Origin: Ferrovibrio terrae
GTDB lineage: Bacteria > Pseudomonadota > Alphaproteobacteria > Ferrovibrionales > Ferrovibrionaceae
Direction: 5' to 3'
Length of the DNA: 64,000 nucleotides
Assembly (NCBI RefSeq): GCF_007197755.1
Contig: NZ_CP041636.1
Span: 4,004,001-4,068,000 of the forward strand
A program made the translations under genes and the position numbers. Below are positions 49,901 through 56,298 of the stretch, in pieces (positions within the stretch are counted from its first letter, which is position 1; the number at the start of each line of letters is the position of its first letter). Under the pieces are notes generated by a model. That model was given only the letters and a program-made list of their open reading frames with translations. It had not been told where the DNA came from and searched no databases.

Positions 49901-50670
49901 GTCTCGCTCAGCGCGGCAAACTGGCCGGCCGAGAGCACCCGTATCTGCGTCGTGTCGAGCGCATTCAGGTTGCTGATGCTGAACGCTTTCAGCTGGGCGC
50001 CGGACAATGCGGCGATTGCCGCGCTGCTCAGTTCGCCGACCTGGGCCTCATTCAATTGCGCGATATGGCTGCTGCTCAGTCCGCGCGCCTGCGTCGCATT
50101 CAGGGCCCCGACCAGCGTCGTGTTCAGCGCCTTGACCTGCGCTGTGCTCAAGCCGCTGATCTGAGTGGCCGCCAGCGCCTGAAACTGCGCGGTGCTGAAC
50201 GCATTCAGGTCCGTGGTCTCAAACGCCGCGATCTGCGTGCTGGACAGGCCCTTGATCTGCGTAACGGTCAGCTCGGCAATGTCGCTCGACCGCAGGCCGG
50301 CAATCTGCGTGTTGGTCAGCGCCTTGATCTGCGTGGCCTTGAGCGCGCCCATCTGCGCAGAGTCGAGGTAAGTGATATTGGTCCCCAGCGCCTGCAGCTG
50401 CGAACCGGACAGAACCGAAAGCTGTGAGGCGTCGAAGACAAGCTGCGACGTGGTGAAATAGCCCAGTTGGGTGGGCGTGAGCGCCTTGATCTGCGCGCTC
50501 TTCAGCGCGTCGATCTGCGTCGTGTCGAGTGATGCAATGGCTTGCTGCGACAGCGCGGCGATCTGCGTCGACTTGAGCGACTGGATATCAGACGTGGTGA
50601 GGTCGTCGATCGCCGAGGCCGTCAGGCCTGCGATTTGTCCTGCTGAATAGGAGCTGACACTCGAAACCAC
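40990..50670 (-). CDS. Giant octapeptide-repeat protein, 3226 residues
   Basis: One uninterrupted frame, no recognised domain. After MVSSVSSY nearly the whole chain is 8-residue units of the form [S/T/x]-[T/S/A/P/E]-x-[Q/D/N]-[I/V/L]-x-[A/G/E]-[L/F], such as TTTQIAAL, RTTDIAEL, STTNLNAL. Irregularity is limited to about residues 65-102, where two units have seven residues. From residue 103 to 3214 the span is exactly 389 x 8. The chain ends QWWQYWAWLRVL, holding the only tryptophans I can find; I see no cysteine. There is no signal peptide, membrane segment, RTX repeat or LPxTG. The start is GTG (GGGG 9-12 bases upstream). Adhesin, ruler, scaffold or secreted polymer are all open; function is not known. 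It lies 237 bp downstream of cckA, same strand. Confidence 0.9.
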   Translation of the reverse strand: MVSSVSSYSAGQIAGLTASAIDDLTTSDIQSLKSTQIAALSQQAIASLDTTQIDALKSAQIKALTPTQLGYFTTSQLVFDASQLSVLSGSQLQALGTNITYLDSAQMGALKATQIKALTNTQIAGLRSSDIAELTVTQIKGLSSTQIAAFETTDLNAFSTAQFQALAATQISGLSTAQVKALNTTLVGALNATQARGLSSSHIAQLNEAQVGELSSAAIAALSGAQLKAFSISNLNALDTTQIRVLSAGQFAALSETQIAGLRTTDIAELGTTQLKALLPTQLQALSTSNLNALDTAQIQSLTPKQISVLSTTQIAGLRAADVGELTTAQVKALSPVQLQYLSTTSLNALSTAQVQALDPGQIRSLTTTQISALNVADIGELTSSQVKALSSAQLGALTTTNLNAFNAAQVRVLTGNQIAALSNTQIASFATADISELTATQIKGLTTGQVAALETTDLNAFGTAQIQALNSNQIRALTETQIQALTTTAIGTLNATQAKGLTPGQLGEFTQTQIRALTASAIAGLTATQVKSLSTTNLNALDATQTGALTGAQAKALTSTQIANLRTTDIAELTVTQLKAFAGTQLQALTTTNLNALNTTQMQAFAASQLGALTTAQIASLRSEDISELSASRVKSLTKTQLRALTTTNLNAFNEAQIQALTGPLFGALTATQIAGLRTTDIAELSATQIKGFTSTQLQALSTTNLNALTTAQTQALQVRQIRALTSSQLASLTTGDIGELSTAQVKALTSTQIRGLTSTNLNALTTAQVQSLAIPQIKALSIAQVIDLRTSDIGEFTVTQIKALATTQVAALEIADINALNAGQLQSLTAQQVKVLSLTQLGGFNSTQVNNLTAAQLKAMTTAQRNALGTAAFAELTTEQVKALTTTQIAALNETQVGSLTTTALSAFSSTQLGALTTSALNALNQGQIQALSTSQIAGLTSTQITGLRSTDLGELTTTQIAGLTATQVAALEPVDLGGLSTAQVGALTGTQASGLGTAALAALNTTQVGALTTTVLNALNTTQVQALTTTQIGALTPTQIGALDADAIGALTATQIKALSTSQIDALTTTQIGALSTTAIAALSTTQVAALSTTNLNAFNTTQAQALTSSQIAALTNTQIAGLQPGDLGELGTAQVQALTATQVQVLSTAQVQSLTTTQIAGLRTTDIAEFGASQIQALTTTQVAALTETQVSGLTTTALAALSPSQIAALSTSAVNALSTTQVQSLTTAQVQALTATQVDGLRAGDIAELGATQIRALTTTQVGALTGTQISGLTTTALAALSTSQIAALSTTALNALSTTQAQSLAATQLQALTGTQIDGLRASDLAELSTTQLRALTTTQIGSLDETQIAGLSTTAIAALTTSQIAALSTAALNAFNTSQARALTTEQVAALTNTQIDGLRAGDIAELGSSQIGALTATQVGAFDTADLAALATTQVAALSTTALNALSTTQTQALGTDQIAALTATQIAGLRTGDIGELDTAQVQALTAAQVQALTAEQVQALSGTQIASLRADDIAEFGTTQLRALTTAQIGALTDTQIAGLSPEAIAALTTTQIAALSTTALNAFNTSQAQALTSEQVAALTTTQITGLRASDIAELGAGQIGGLTATQIGALSTSAISGLTSTQLQALSTTALNAFSTSQAQALSTSQVAALTTTQITGLRNTDLGELTTAQIQALTTAQVQALTADQVAALSTSQIAGLRAEDIAELGTSQIAALTATQIGALDETQIAALSTQQVAALTGSQLRALSTTALNAFATTQAQALSSDQVAALTTTQIAGLRVTDIAELGATQLAGLTTSQVGTLNETQVGALSPDQVSGLTGTQLAALTTTALNALETSQIQALAGSQIAALTTTQIGALRTGDIGELSADQIAALTTVQVQALGTANLNAFDTTQAQALATSQIQALTTGQIAGLRATDIEELTETQIAALTAAQIGTLNETQVGALSTTALSALAGTQIAALTTSALNALTTDQVQALSAEQIGALTTTQIASLRATDIGELDTDQISALTATQLQALGTANLNALSATQAAALSTSQIAALTTSQIAGLRTTDIAELSAEQVAALTTAQVQALGTSNLNALSQTQAQALTSAQIGALTTGQIAGLRTTDIAELTPDQVAALTTTQIRALSTTSLNAFNTTQAQALTSAQIGALTNTQIAGLRGTDIAELTTTQLRALTTTQIGALSEAQVGGLSTAALSALAGTQIAALTTSALNGLNQTQVQTLSAEQIAALTTSQIAGLRTTDIGELDTDQVSALTATQLQALGTTNLNALTQTQAQALTTSQIGALTNTQIANLRTTDIAELTTTQIAALTTAQVQALGTTNLNALTTAQTQALGATQIAALTTAQIAGLRTTEIGELTTSQIAALTTVQAQALSTTNLNALTTAQTQALGTAQIAALTTSQIAGLRTTDIAELTTSQIAALTATQIGTLNATQVGALSTADIAALSPAQVAAFSSSALNAFSTSQTQALGTSQIAALTTTQIAGLRTTDIAELASSQIAALTTAQVQALGTANLNALSTTQTQALGATQIQALTTTQVAGLRTTDIAELTTGQIAALTSAQVQALGSGNLNAFNTTQAQALGTTQIAALTTSQIAGLRTTDIDELTTTQLRALTTAQIGTLNATQVGALTPTDVAALATTQIAALTSTALNALNGNQVAALTTSQIQALTTSQIAGLRTTEIGEFSTTQIAALTTAQVQALSSTNLNTFSTAQVQALSTAQIQALTTTQIAGLRTTEIGELTTSQIAALTTAQVQALNTTNVQALNTAQVQALGSAQVQALTTTQIAGLRTTDIAELGTAQIRALTATQLQAFSTTNLNALSTTQVQALSADQVAALTTAQIAALRTSDIAELGTTQIAALTTAQIGALGTSQIGALTATQVAALETGDLNAFSTTQTRALGSAQIQALTTTQIAGLRTTDIAELSTSQIQALTTAQIQALGTTNFNALLATQVAALTTSQIAALTTTQLAGLGTGDIAELGTNQVRGLTTTQIASFSTTNLNALTTTQIQALASTQVAALTSTQIAGLRTSDIGEFGTAQVQALTTAQIQALGSTNFNALNTTQVQALANSQIAALTSSQIANLRTTDIGELDTDQVAALTTSQLQTLSTTNLNALSGTQARALTSSQVLALSTTQIAGLRSTDVNELYRTQIQAFTTSQIAAISTTAISGLGVGDILGLSSAQANAFTQQQVGAMQWWQYWAWLRVL
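41029..50646 (-). repeat. 24-bp tandem array with 168- and 240-bp super-repeats
   Basis: The coding array of the giant gene. The 24-bp unit reads on the plus strand much like GATCTGCGTGGTGGTCAGCG plus four variable bases. Units group into blocks marked by the variant RTTDIAEL (or R-T/A-x-D-I-x-E-L): mostly 7 units (56 residues, 168 bp), and in the middle and later parts also 10 units (80 residues, 240 bp), which add a TTAxxAL/AGTQIAAL/TTSALNAL insert. Repeats are most alike at DNA level in the middle and weaker near both ends. Because 24 is a multiple of three, all six frames tend to stay open through the array. Confidence 0.9.
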
Positions 50671-50798
50671 CGAAGCGTCCCCAAACCCTCAAGCCAGCCG
50701 ATGCCGTGTGGGCATCGACTCGAGCCTGCCTTTCGCCGCAACCCTACGACGATTCTGCCGGGCCGGAGCTTCGCATTAAAACCGGGTGAAAACCAATG

Positions 50799-50823
50799 AA
50801 TTCCTTGGAGTTTCCAAGAAATT
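50799..50823. promoter_or_regulatory. Dyad upstream of the giant gene
   Basis: Interrupted palindrome AATT-c-CTTGGA-gtt-TCCAAG-a-AATT: ten of eleven arm positions pair. It lies about 130 bp upstream of the GTG start, in the cckA-giant gap, in a locally AT-rich patch. It could be an operator for the repeat gene or an RNA hairpin downstream of cckA. Confidence 0.45.
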
Positions 50824-50906
50824 AGGCAATCAGTCCGGGTGCGGCCGTTAACCGGTTGGCACTCGCGGTGCGATTATAGATTATGGGGGCAACTATTGGC
50901 GGTTTT

Positions 50907-53225
50907 TCAGGCAGTCCCGTCCATGACTTCCTTCACTTTGCCGGCCAGCTGGGCGAGCGAGAATGGCTTGGGCAGGAAGTTCACATCGGCCGATTTCGCC
51001 ATATTGTTGCGCAAGCTGTCTTCGGCGTAACCGGAGATAAACAGGATTTTCAGGTCGGGCCGGCGGCTGCGCAACTGGGCGGCCAGGGTCGGACCGTCCA
51101 GATTGGGCATCACGACGTCGGAGATCAGCAGTTCGACCCGGTCGAGCTGCTCGGGTGGCAAGGCGAGCGCCTGCTCGCCCGATGCTGCCTCGATGACTGT
51201 ATAGCCCTTGTTGCGCAGCGCCCGGGCGGCGAAAGCACGCACGGCATCCTCATCTTCCACCAGCAGCACCAGGCCCTGGCCGGTCAGGTCGCGGCTGTCG
51301 GGCCGGGCATCTTCGCGGCCGGCGGGAAGCTCCTCGGCGTTCGGACGGTGGCGCGGCAGGTAGAGGCGGAAACAGGCGCCCTCGCCCGGCTCGCTCTCGA
51401 CATGGATGAAACCGCCGGTCTGCTTGATGATGCCGTAGACGGTCGAGAGCCCCAGTCCGGTACCGGCACCAACAGCCTTGGTGGTGAAGAAGGGATCGAA
51501 AATCTTGGCCATGTTTTCCGGTGCGATGCCGTGGCCGGTATCGGTCACCTCGATCGCCACATAGTCGCCGGCTGGAATGATTTCGGCGCCCAGCTGGGTC
51601 GGCTGCGCGACCGAATGATTGAGCGTGCGGATTTTCAGTTCGCCGCCATCGGCCATGGCGTCACGCGCATTCACCGCCAGATTGATGATCACCTGCTCGA
51701 GCTGACCCTGATCGACCTTGACCAGGCCAAGGTCACGGCCATGCACCATTTTCAGCGTGATGGTCTCGCCGATCAGGCGGCCGATCAGGTTGCGCAGGTC
51801 CGCCAGCACATCCGTGATGTCGAGCACCTTGGGCACCAGCGTCTGCTGGCGCGAGAAGGCCAGCAGCTGGCGCACCAGATTGGCGGCGCGGCTGGCATTC
51901 TGCTTGATCTGCATGATGTCGGCAAACGACTGGTCGCCCGGCTGGTGCCGTTGCAGCAGCAGGTCGCAGAAACCGATCATCGCGGTGAGCAGATTGTTGA
52001 AGTCATGCGCGATGCCGCCGGCGAGCTGGCCGACCGCCTGCATCTTCTGGCTCTGATGGAACTGGGTCTGCAGGCTGCGCTGGTCCGTGGTGTCGACCAG
52101 ATAGACCAGTTGCGCCGACTGGCCATCCTCGCGTTCGGCCGAAGACGCGGCAAAGACCTCGACGACGCGCTCGCGCGGGCCGTCAAGCCGCACTTCCAGC
52201 GCACGGCTGAAGATCTCGCCGCGCCGCAGCGCCACCAGATGACGCGCCAGCGCCAGCGCATCTTCCTCGCGCACCATCGCGGCAAGCCGCTGGCCGAGCC
52301 AGTCGTCGCGGCCGCAGAGCTGGGCGAAGGCGGCATTGGCTTCACGGATCGTGCCGGCGGAATCCAGCACCAGAATGCCGATCGGCGCCTGGTCGAAGAA
52401 GCGGCGGAACTCGGCTTCCACCGGACGCAGCGTGCCGCGCTGGCGCAACTCGAGCCCAAGATCATGCACCACCGCGCTGTAGCGCAGCGGATTGCCATCG
52501 ACATCGGGCACCACGGTCTGGCTGACGCTGACCAGCCGCAGCCGTGCGGGATGATCCGGTTCGGTGTCTTCGGCCGGCAGTGGCCGCAGCTTCGCCTCGC
52601 CGCCCGGCCAGTCGGGCGTCATGGTCTCGTTCTCGCGCGCCTCGCCGTGGCTCAGCACATCGGACAGCAGCAGGTCGCTGCCGACCAGCTGTTCCGGCAC
52701 GCCGCCGAGCCAGGCCGCAAAGGTGCGGTTGGCAAACAGGAAGCGGCCATCCGGCGCCACCGAATAGAGGCCGACCGGCGCATTGTCGATGAAGGCCGCG
52801 AGTTCGTCGCGCTGCTGACGCACGGCCACCAAAGCAGCGGCATTGTCGGCCACTTCCTGGATATCCCAGATCACCCAGTTGCGGCCGCCCGACACCGATC
52901 CCGGCGCCTGCATCGCGGTGACTCGCAGCGAGACCACGCCGGTCGCGGTATGGATGGCGATGTCTTCCTGCACGGCCCTGCCGAGCGGCAACAGGCTTTG
53001 CAGCCGCGCGATGATCTCGGCGTTGCCGATCTCGCGGCCCAGCAGCACATCCGGAGCATGGCCGCCTTCGTTGCCCAGCCGCGCGGCCAGCACGCGATAG
53101 GCCGTGTTGTCCGCAAGCAGCTGGTGGCCGCGGGTGATGGCGCGCGCAAAGGGGCTCGCCTCGGCCAGCATCCAGGCGGCGCGACGGCGCGGCGATCCGA
53201 TCAGCGAGGCGAAGCTCAGCGCCAT
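50907..53225 (-). CDS. cckA: Hybrid sensor histidine kinase, CckA type
   Basis: A 772-residue kinase: PAS domain near residues 138-250 ([21 protein letters not shown]), a second near 270-380 ([20 protein letters not shown]), HisKA with the phospho-accepting H407 in [19 protein letters not shown], an ATPase domain with [10 protein letters not shown] (N box) and [20 protein letters not shown], and a receiver with the Asp in [16 protein letters not shown] and a lysine in [29 protein letters not shown] is the CckA signature. It controls CtrA through ChpT and so links cell cycle, motility and, in some species, gene transfer. I see no transmembrane segments at the N-terminus, unlike textbook CckA. 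It starts 7 bp after flhB. Confidence 0.9.
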   Translation of the reverse strand: MALSFASLIGSPRRRAAWMLAEASPFARAITRGHQLLADNTAYRVLAARLGNEGGHAPDVLLGREIGNAEIIARLQSLLPLGRAVQEDIAIHTATGVVSLRVTAMQAPGSVSGGRNWVIWDIQEVADNAAALVAVRQQRDELAAFIDNAPVGLYSVAPDGRFLFANRTFAAWLGGVPEQLVGSDLLLSDVLSHGEARENETMTPDWPGGEAKLRPLPAEDTEPDHPARLRLVSVSQTVVPDVDGNPLRYSAVVHDLGLELRQRGTLRPVEAEFRRFFDQAPIGILVLDSAGTIREANAAFAQLCGRDDWLGQRLAAMVREEDALALARHLVALRRGEIFSRALEVRLDGPRERVVEVFAASSAEREDGQSAQLVYLVDTTDQRSLQTQFHQSQKMQAVGQLAGGIAHDFNNLLTAMIGFCDLLLQRHQPGDQSFADIMQIKQNASRAANLVRQLLAFSRQQTLVPKVLDITDVLADLRNLIGRLIGETITLKMVHGRDLGLVKVDQGQLEQVIINLAVNARDAMADGGELKIRTLNHSVAQPTQLGAEIIPAGDYVAIEVTDTGHGIAPENMAKIFDPFFTTKAVGAGTGLGLSTVYGIIKQTGGFIHVESEPGEGACFRLYLPRHRPNAEELPAGREDARPDSRDLTGQGLVLLVEDEDAVRAFAARALRNKGYTVIEAASGEQALALPPEQLDRVELLISDVVMPNLDGPTLAAQLRSRRPDLKILFISGYAEDSLRNNMAKSADVNFLPKPFSLAQLAGKVKEVMDGTA

Positions 53226-53232
53226 GACTGCA

Positions 53233-54345
53233 TCACTCTTCAGCCGTCTCTATCGTCGCAACCTTGGGTTCGTATTTGCTCTGGATGCCGTCCTTCAGTT
53301 TCATGATGTAGGAAATCACCTCGGCGACAGCGCGGAAATGTTCGACCGGAATTTCCTGCTCCAGATCCACCTTGTAGAGCGCGCGCGCCAGCGGCGGGTT
53401 CTCCACGATCGGGATGTCATGCTTGGTGGCGAGCTCGCGGATACGGAAGGCGATGTTGTCGGCGCCCTTGGCCACGACAATCGGCGCTTCGGACTGGCCC
53501 TGCTCGTATTTCAGCGCCACCGCAAAGTGGGTCGGGTTGGTGACGATCACGCTGGCCTTCGGCACGGCTGTCATCATGCGCTGGCGCGCACGCTGCATGC
53601 GCAACTGGCGCAGGCGCGCCTTGATATGCGGGTCGCCTTCGATCTCCTTGTACTCTTCCTTGACCTCCTGCTTGGTCATGCGGAGATTCTTCATGTAGTT
53701 AAAGCGCTGATACAGGTAGTCGGCAGCAGCGACGACGAACATGATGCCGAGCAGCGCGCCGACCACCTTGGCGACGATCTTGAGGCAGAGCGGCAGAACG
53801 ACGCTCAGATCGAGATCGATCAGGACTTCCAGCTCATCGAGTTCGGGGATCAGGATGGTGAGCAGGATGCCGCCGATCACCGATATCTTGATCATGTTCT
53901 TGACGAACTCGACAAAGTTCTGCATGCCGAACATACGCTTGAGGCCGGCCATCGGCGATAGCTTCGCGAAATCCGGCTTGATCTTCTCAAGGCTGACATG
54001 AAACGGATTCTGCAGCAGGCTGGCGGCCACGCTGGCCAGCACGAACAGCCCGATGATCGGCGAGAGCGCCAGTGCGATATTCATGGATACGTCGACGGCG
54101 ATGCGGGCCAGTTGGCTGGGATCGACCGGGATCAGATGCGGCTGGGCGAAGAACATCGTGGTGGAGTTGACCACCCGGCTGCCGAGCGAATCCGCCAGCA
54201 TCCAAAGCGATATACTGGCCGCCAGGAAGGTGAACCAGTAGCCGATTTCCATCGACTTGGCGACGTTGCCCTTGTCGGCGGCATCCTGCAGCCGTTTCCC
54301 GGAAGCGTCTTCGGTTTTGGATTCTGGGTCAGCGTCTTCCGACAT
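53233..54345 (-). CDS. flhB: Flagellar export switch protein FlhB
   Basis: A 370-residue inner-membrane part of the flagellar type III export gate. Four hydrophobic segments lie within residues 30-215, and the cytoplasmic domain has the self-cleavage motif N270-P-T-H in VIVTNPTHFAVALKYE. It controls the switch from rod/hook to filament substrates. Tail: SKYEPKVATIETAEE. It lies directly downstream of fliR (10 bp) and is followed by cckA, in one likely operon. Confidence 0.96.
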   Translation of the reverse strand: MSEDADPESKTEDASGKRLQDAADKGNVAKSMEIGYWFTFLAASISLWMLADSLGSRVVNSTTMFFAQPHLIPVDPSQLARIAVDVSMNIALALSPIIGLFVLASVAASLLQNPFHVSLEKIKPDFAKLSPMAGLKRMFGMQNFVEFVKNMIKISVIGGILLTILIPELDELEVLIDLDLSVVLPLCLKIVAKVVGALLGIMFVVAAADYLYQRFNYMKNLRMTKQEVKEEYKEIEGDPHIKARLRQLRMQRARQRMMTAVPKASVIVTNPTHFAVALKYEQGQSEAPIVVAKGADNIAFRIRELATKHDIPIVENPPLARALYKVDLEQEIPVEHFRAVAEVISYIMKLKDGIQSKYEPKVATIETAEE

Positions 54346-54355
54346 ACCCTTTCTC

Positions 54356-55120
54356 CTACCGCTTCACGAGGAACTGGGCGATGTGTTCCTCGAGATGCCC
54401 CGTGAATGCCAGACCGATGGCGCCGAGCGACAGCCCGAGCACCACCAGCGAAAACGCGATCTGCGGCGCCTGCATGATGAAGAAAATCTGCAGCGACGGC
54501 ATCAGGCGGTTGAGCAGGCCGAGCGCCACGTTGAACACGATGCCGTAGACGATGAACGGCGCGGCCATCCGCATGCCGAGCGCGAAGCCCTCGCTGACCA
54601 TCCGTGTCGCCGTGGTGGCGAAATCGCCGAAGGCCGGCGCCTGCATCGGCGGAAACATCGTATAGCTGTCGAAAGCGGCCTGTAAGCCCAGCAGGTGCAG
54701 GTCGGTGACGAAGACCAGCACGATGCCCATGAAGACCAGGGCGCTGGACACCACCACGCTCTGGCCGCCCTGGGCGGGATCGAACAGCATGGCCGAGGCC
54801 AGGCCGGCCTGCAGGGCGATCACCGTGCCCGCCACATGCATGGCCGACATCAGCAGCCGGATCATGATGCCCAGTGCGAGGCCGAAACCGATCTCGGTGA
54901 TGACCAGGAATGCGACATGAATCGGCTGCGCCGGCAGCGGCGGCAATGTCGGGCCGATCACGGGCACGACCAGTCCGGAGATCAGCAGCGCGATGGTGAG
55001 GCGGAAACGCGCGGGGACCGAATTCTCGCCGACGCCGGGCAGCGCCATCATGGTCGAGCCCAGGCGGCTGAAGATCAGCAGGAAGGCATAGACGTTGCCG
55101 GCGACAATGTCCTGCAGCAC
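54356..55120 (-). CDS. fliR: Flagellar export protein FliR
   Basis: A 254-residue integral membrane protein with about six hydrophobic segments: YAFLLIFSRLGSTMMALPGVGENSVPARFRL near the N-terminus and PFIVYGIVFNVALGLLNRLMPSLQIFFI in the second half are conserved in FliR. It forms the export gate with FliP and FliQ. Length is normal. It lies between fliQ and flhB. Confidence 0.95.
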   Translation of the reverse strand: MLQDIVAGNVYAFLLIFSRLGSTMMALPGVGENSVPARFRLTIALLISGLVVPVIGPTLPPLPAQPIHVAFLVITEIGFGLALGIMIRLLMSAMHVAGTVIALQAGLASAMLFDPAQGGQSVVVSSALVFMGIVLVFVTDLHLLGLQAAFDSYTMFPPMQAPAFGDFATTATRMVSEGFALGMRMAAPFIVYGIVFNVALGLLNRLMPSLQIFFIMQAPQIAFSLVVLGLSLGAIGLAFTGHLEEHIAQFLVKR

Positions 55121-55126
55121 CGGCGC

Positions 55127-55393
55127 TTACTCCAGGCCGGCGATTCTCTGGGCCAGGTGCTCCATGAAGGTCACCATGGTGCCGATCATGAACGGCATGG
55201 TGATGATCAGGGCGCCGAAGATGGCCACGATTTTCGGAACGAAGGTCAGGGTTGGCTCCTGCAGCTGCGTCACCGCCTGGAACAGCGAGATGATCAGGCC
55301 GATCACCAGACTCACGATCATGGCCGGGCCGGCCACCTTGAGCAGCACCCAGATGGCTTCACGCATAACGTCTGTGACTTCGACGGCCGTCAT
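55127..55393 (-). CDS. fliQ: Flagellar export protein FliQ
   Basis: An 88-residue two-helix membrane protein: MTAVEVTDVMREAIWVLLKVAGPAMIVSLVIGLIISLFQAVTQLQEPTLTFVPKIVAIF. The frame extends upstream by 14 codons, but the start at 55393 has GGAGA 8 bases before it and gives the usual FliQ length. It is an export-gate component with FliP and FliR. Confidence 0.93.
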   Translation of the reverse strand: MTAVEVTDVMREAIWVLLKVAGPAMIVSLVIGLIISLFQAVTQLQEPTLTFVPKIVAIFGALIITMPFMIGTMVTFMEHLAQRIAGLE

Positions 55394-55516
55394 CGATTCG
55401 GTCTCCGCGGCCGATCTTACCTGATTGCGCGCCATTACCCCAGCCCAGCACCCGCCAGGCGGAATATTATTGTCCAGGTTTGCTGGGACCAGATCCGCTT
55501 CCGCCGGCTGGACGGA

Positions 55517-55819
55517 TCAGATCGGCATGCGCATGATTTCCTGATAGGCGTTGATCACGCGGTCGCGGACGGCCACCACCGTATCCAGCGCGACTTCGGC
55601 ATTGGTCACGGCCGTCACCACGTCCGTTACGTCAGCCTTGCCGTTGACCGCCTTGACCGAGGTTGCCTCGGCCGTCTTCTGGGCATCGACCGTGCTCTGC
55701 AGCGCTTCGCTCAGCATCTCGCCGAAAGCGGTGCCGCCGTCGCCCTTGATCTTCCCGGCATCGGCGCCACCCAGGACCTTGCCCAGGCCCAGTGTATCGG
55801 CAATGCGTAAATCAGCCAT
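55517..55819 (-). CDS. fliE: Flagellar hook-basal body protein FliE
   Basis: A 100-residue rod-adaptor protein that joins the MS ring to the rod. The pattern GGTAFGEMLSEALQSTVDAQKTAEATSVKAVNGKADVTDVVTAVTNAEVALDTVVAVRDRVINAYQEIMRMPI, with the C-terminal AYQEIMRMPI, is diagnostic. It lies between flgC and fliQ, as usual. Confidence 0.95.
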   Translation of the reverse strand: MADLRIADTLGLGKVLGGADAGKIKGDGGTAFGEMLSEALQSTVDAQKTAEATSVKAVNGKADVTDVVTAVTNAEVALDTVVAVRDRVINAYQEIMRMPI

Positions 55820-55840
55820 GGTTCAGGCCTCCGGGAACAG

Positions 55841-56251
55841 TTACTGACGCAGCAGATCGACCGTGCGATTCAGCATCGCCTTGGCCGAGTCGATCACGTT
55901 CAGGTTGGCTTCGTAGGTGCGCTGTGCTTCGCGCATGTCGGCCATTTCGATCACCGACTTCACGTTTGGCATCTTCACATAGCCATCGGCATTGGCGGAC
56001 GGGTGGCCCGGATCGTATTTCAGCTCGAAATCCGACCTGTCCTGCTGCGGCTTCTGCGCCTTGACCAGATTGGCGCCCATCGCGCGGTCCAGCTCCGACT
56101 TGAAGGAGACGACCTTGCGGCGATAGGGATCGCTGCCCGGCGTCTTGCCGAGCGAATCCGAGTTGGCGAGATTTTCGGAGATGATCTTGAGACGCTCGCC
56201 CTGGGCACGCATGCCCGAGGCCGAAATCTGCATTGCGTTCTTGAGTTCCAT
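55841..56251 (-). CDS. flgC: Flagellar basal-body rod protein FlgC
   Basis: A 136-residue proximal-rod protein. MELKNAMQISASGMRAQGERLKIISENLANSDSLG is the conserved N-terminal rod helix and ANLNVIDSAKAMLNRTVDLLRQ the C-terminal one. It is exported by the flagellar type III system without a cleaved signal. It follows flgB and precedes fliE. Confidence 0.96.
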   Translation of the reverse strand: MELKNAMQISASGMRAQGERLKIISENLANSDSLGKTPGSDPYRRKVVSFKSELDRAMGANLVKAQKPQQDRSDFELKYDPGHPSANADGYVKMPNVKSVIEMADMREAQRTYEANLNVIDSAKAMLNRTVDLLRQ

Positions 56252-56298
56252 GCGCCGTCTCCGTCGCTATCCTGTTGGCCGAGTGATCAACCTGGGCC

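Noticed and set aside
40952-50427. Several long plus-strand open frames of about 500 to 850 codons across the giant gene
   Set aside because: They run antisense to the octapeptide gene and read the complement of its 24-bp repeat; because the unit is a multiple of three, all frames stay open. Their products are monotonous (such as AICVVVSA repeats) and have no start signals.
41029-50646. CRISPR array
   Set aside because: The 24-bp units are contiguous with no unique spacers, follow a codon register, and lie inside one frame. No cas genes are near.
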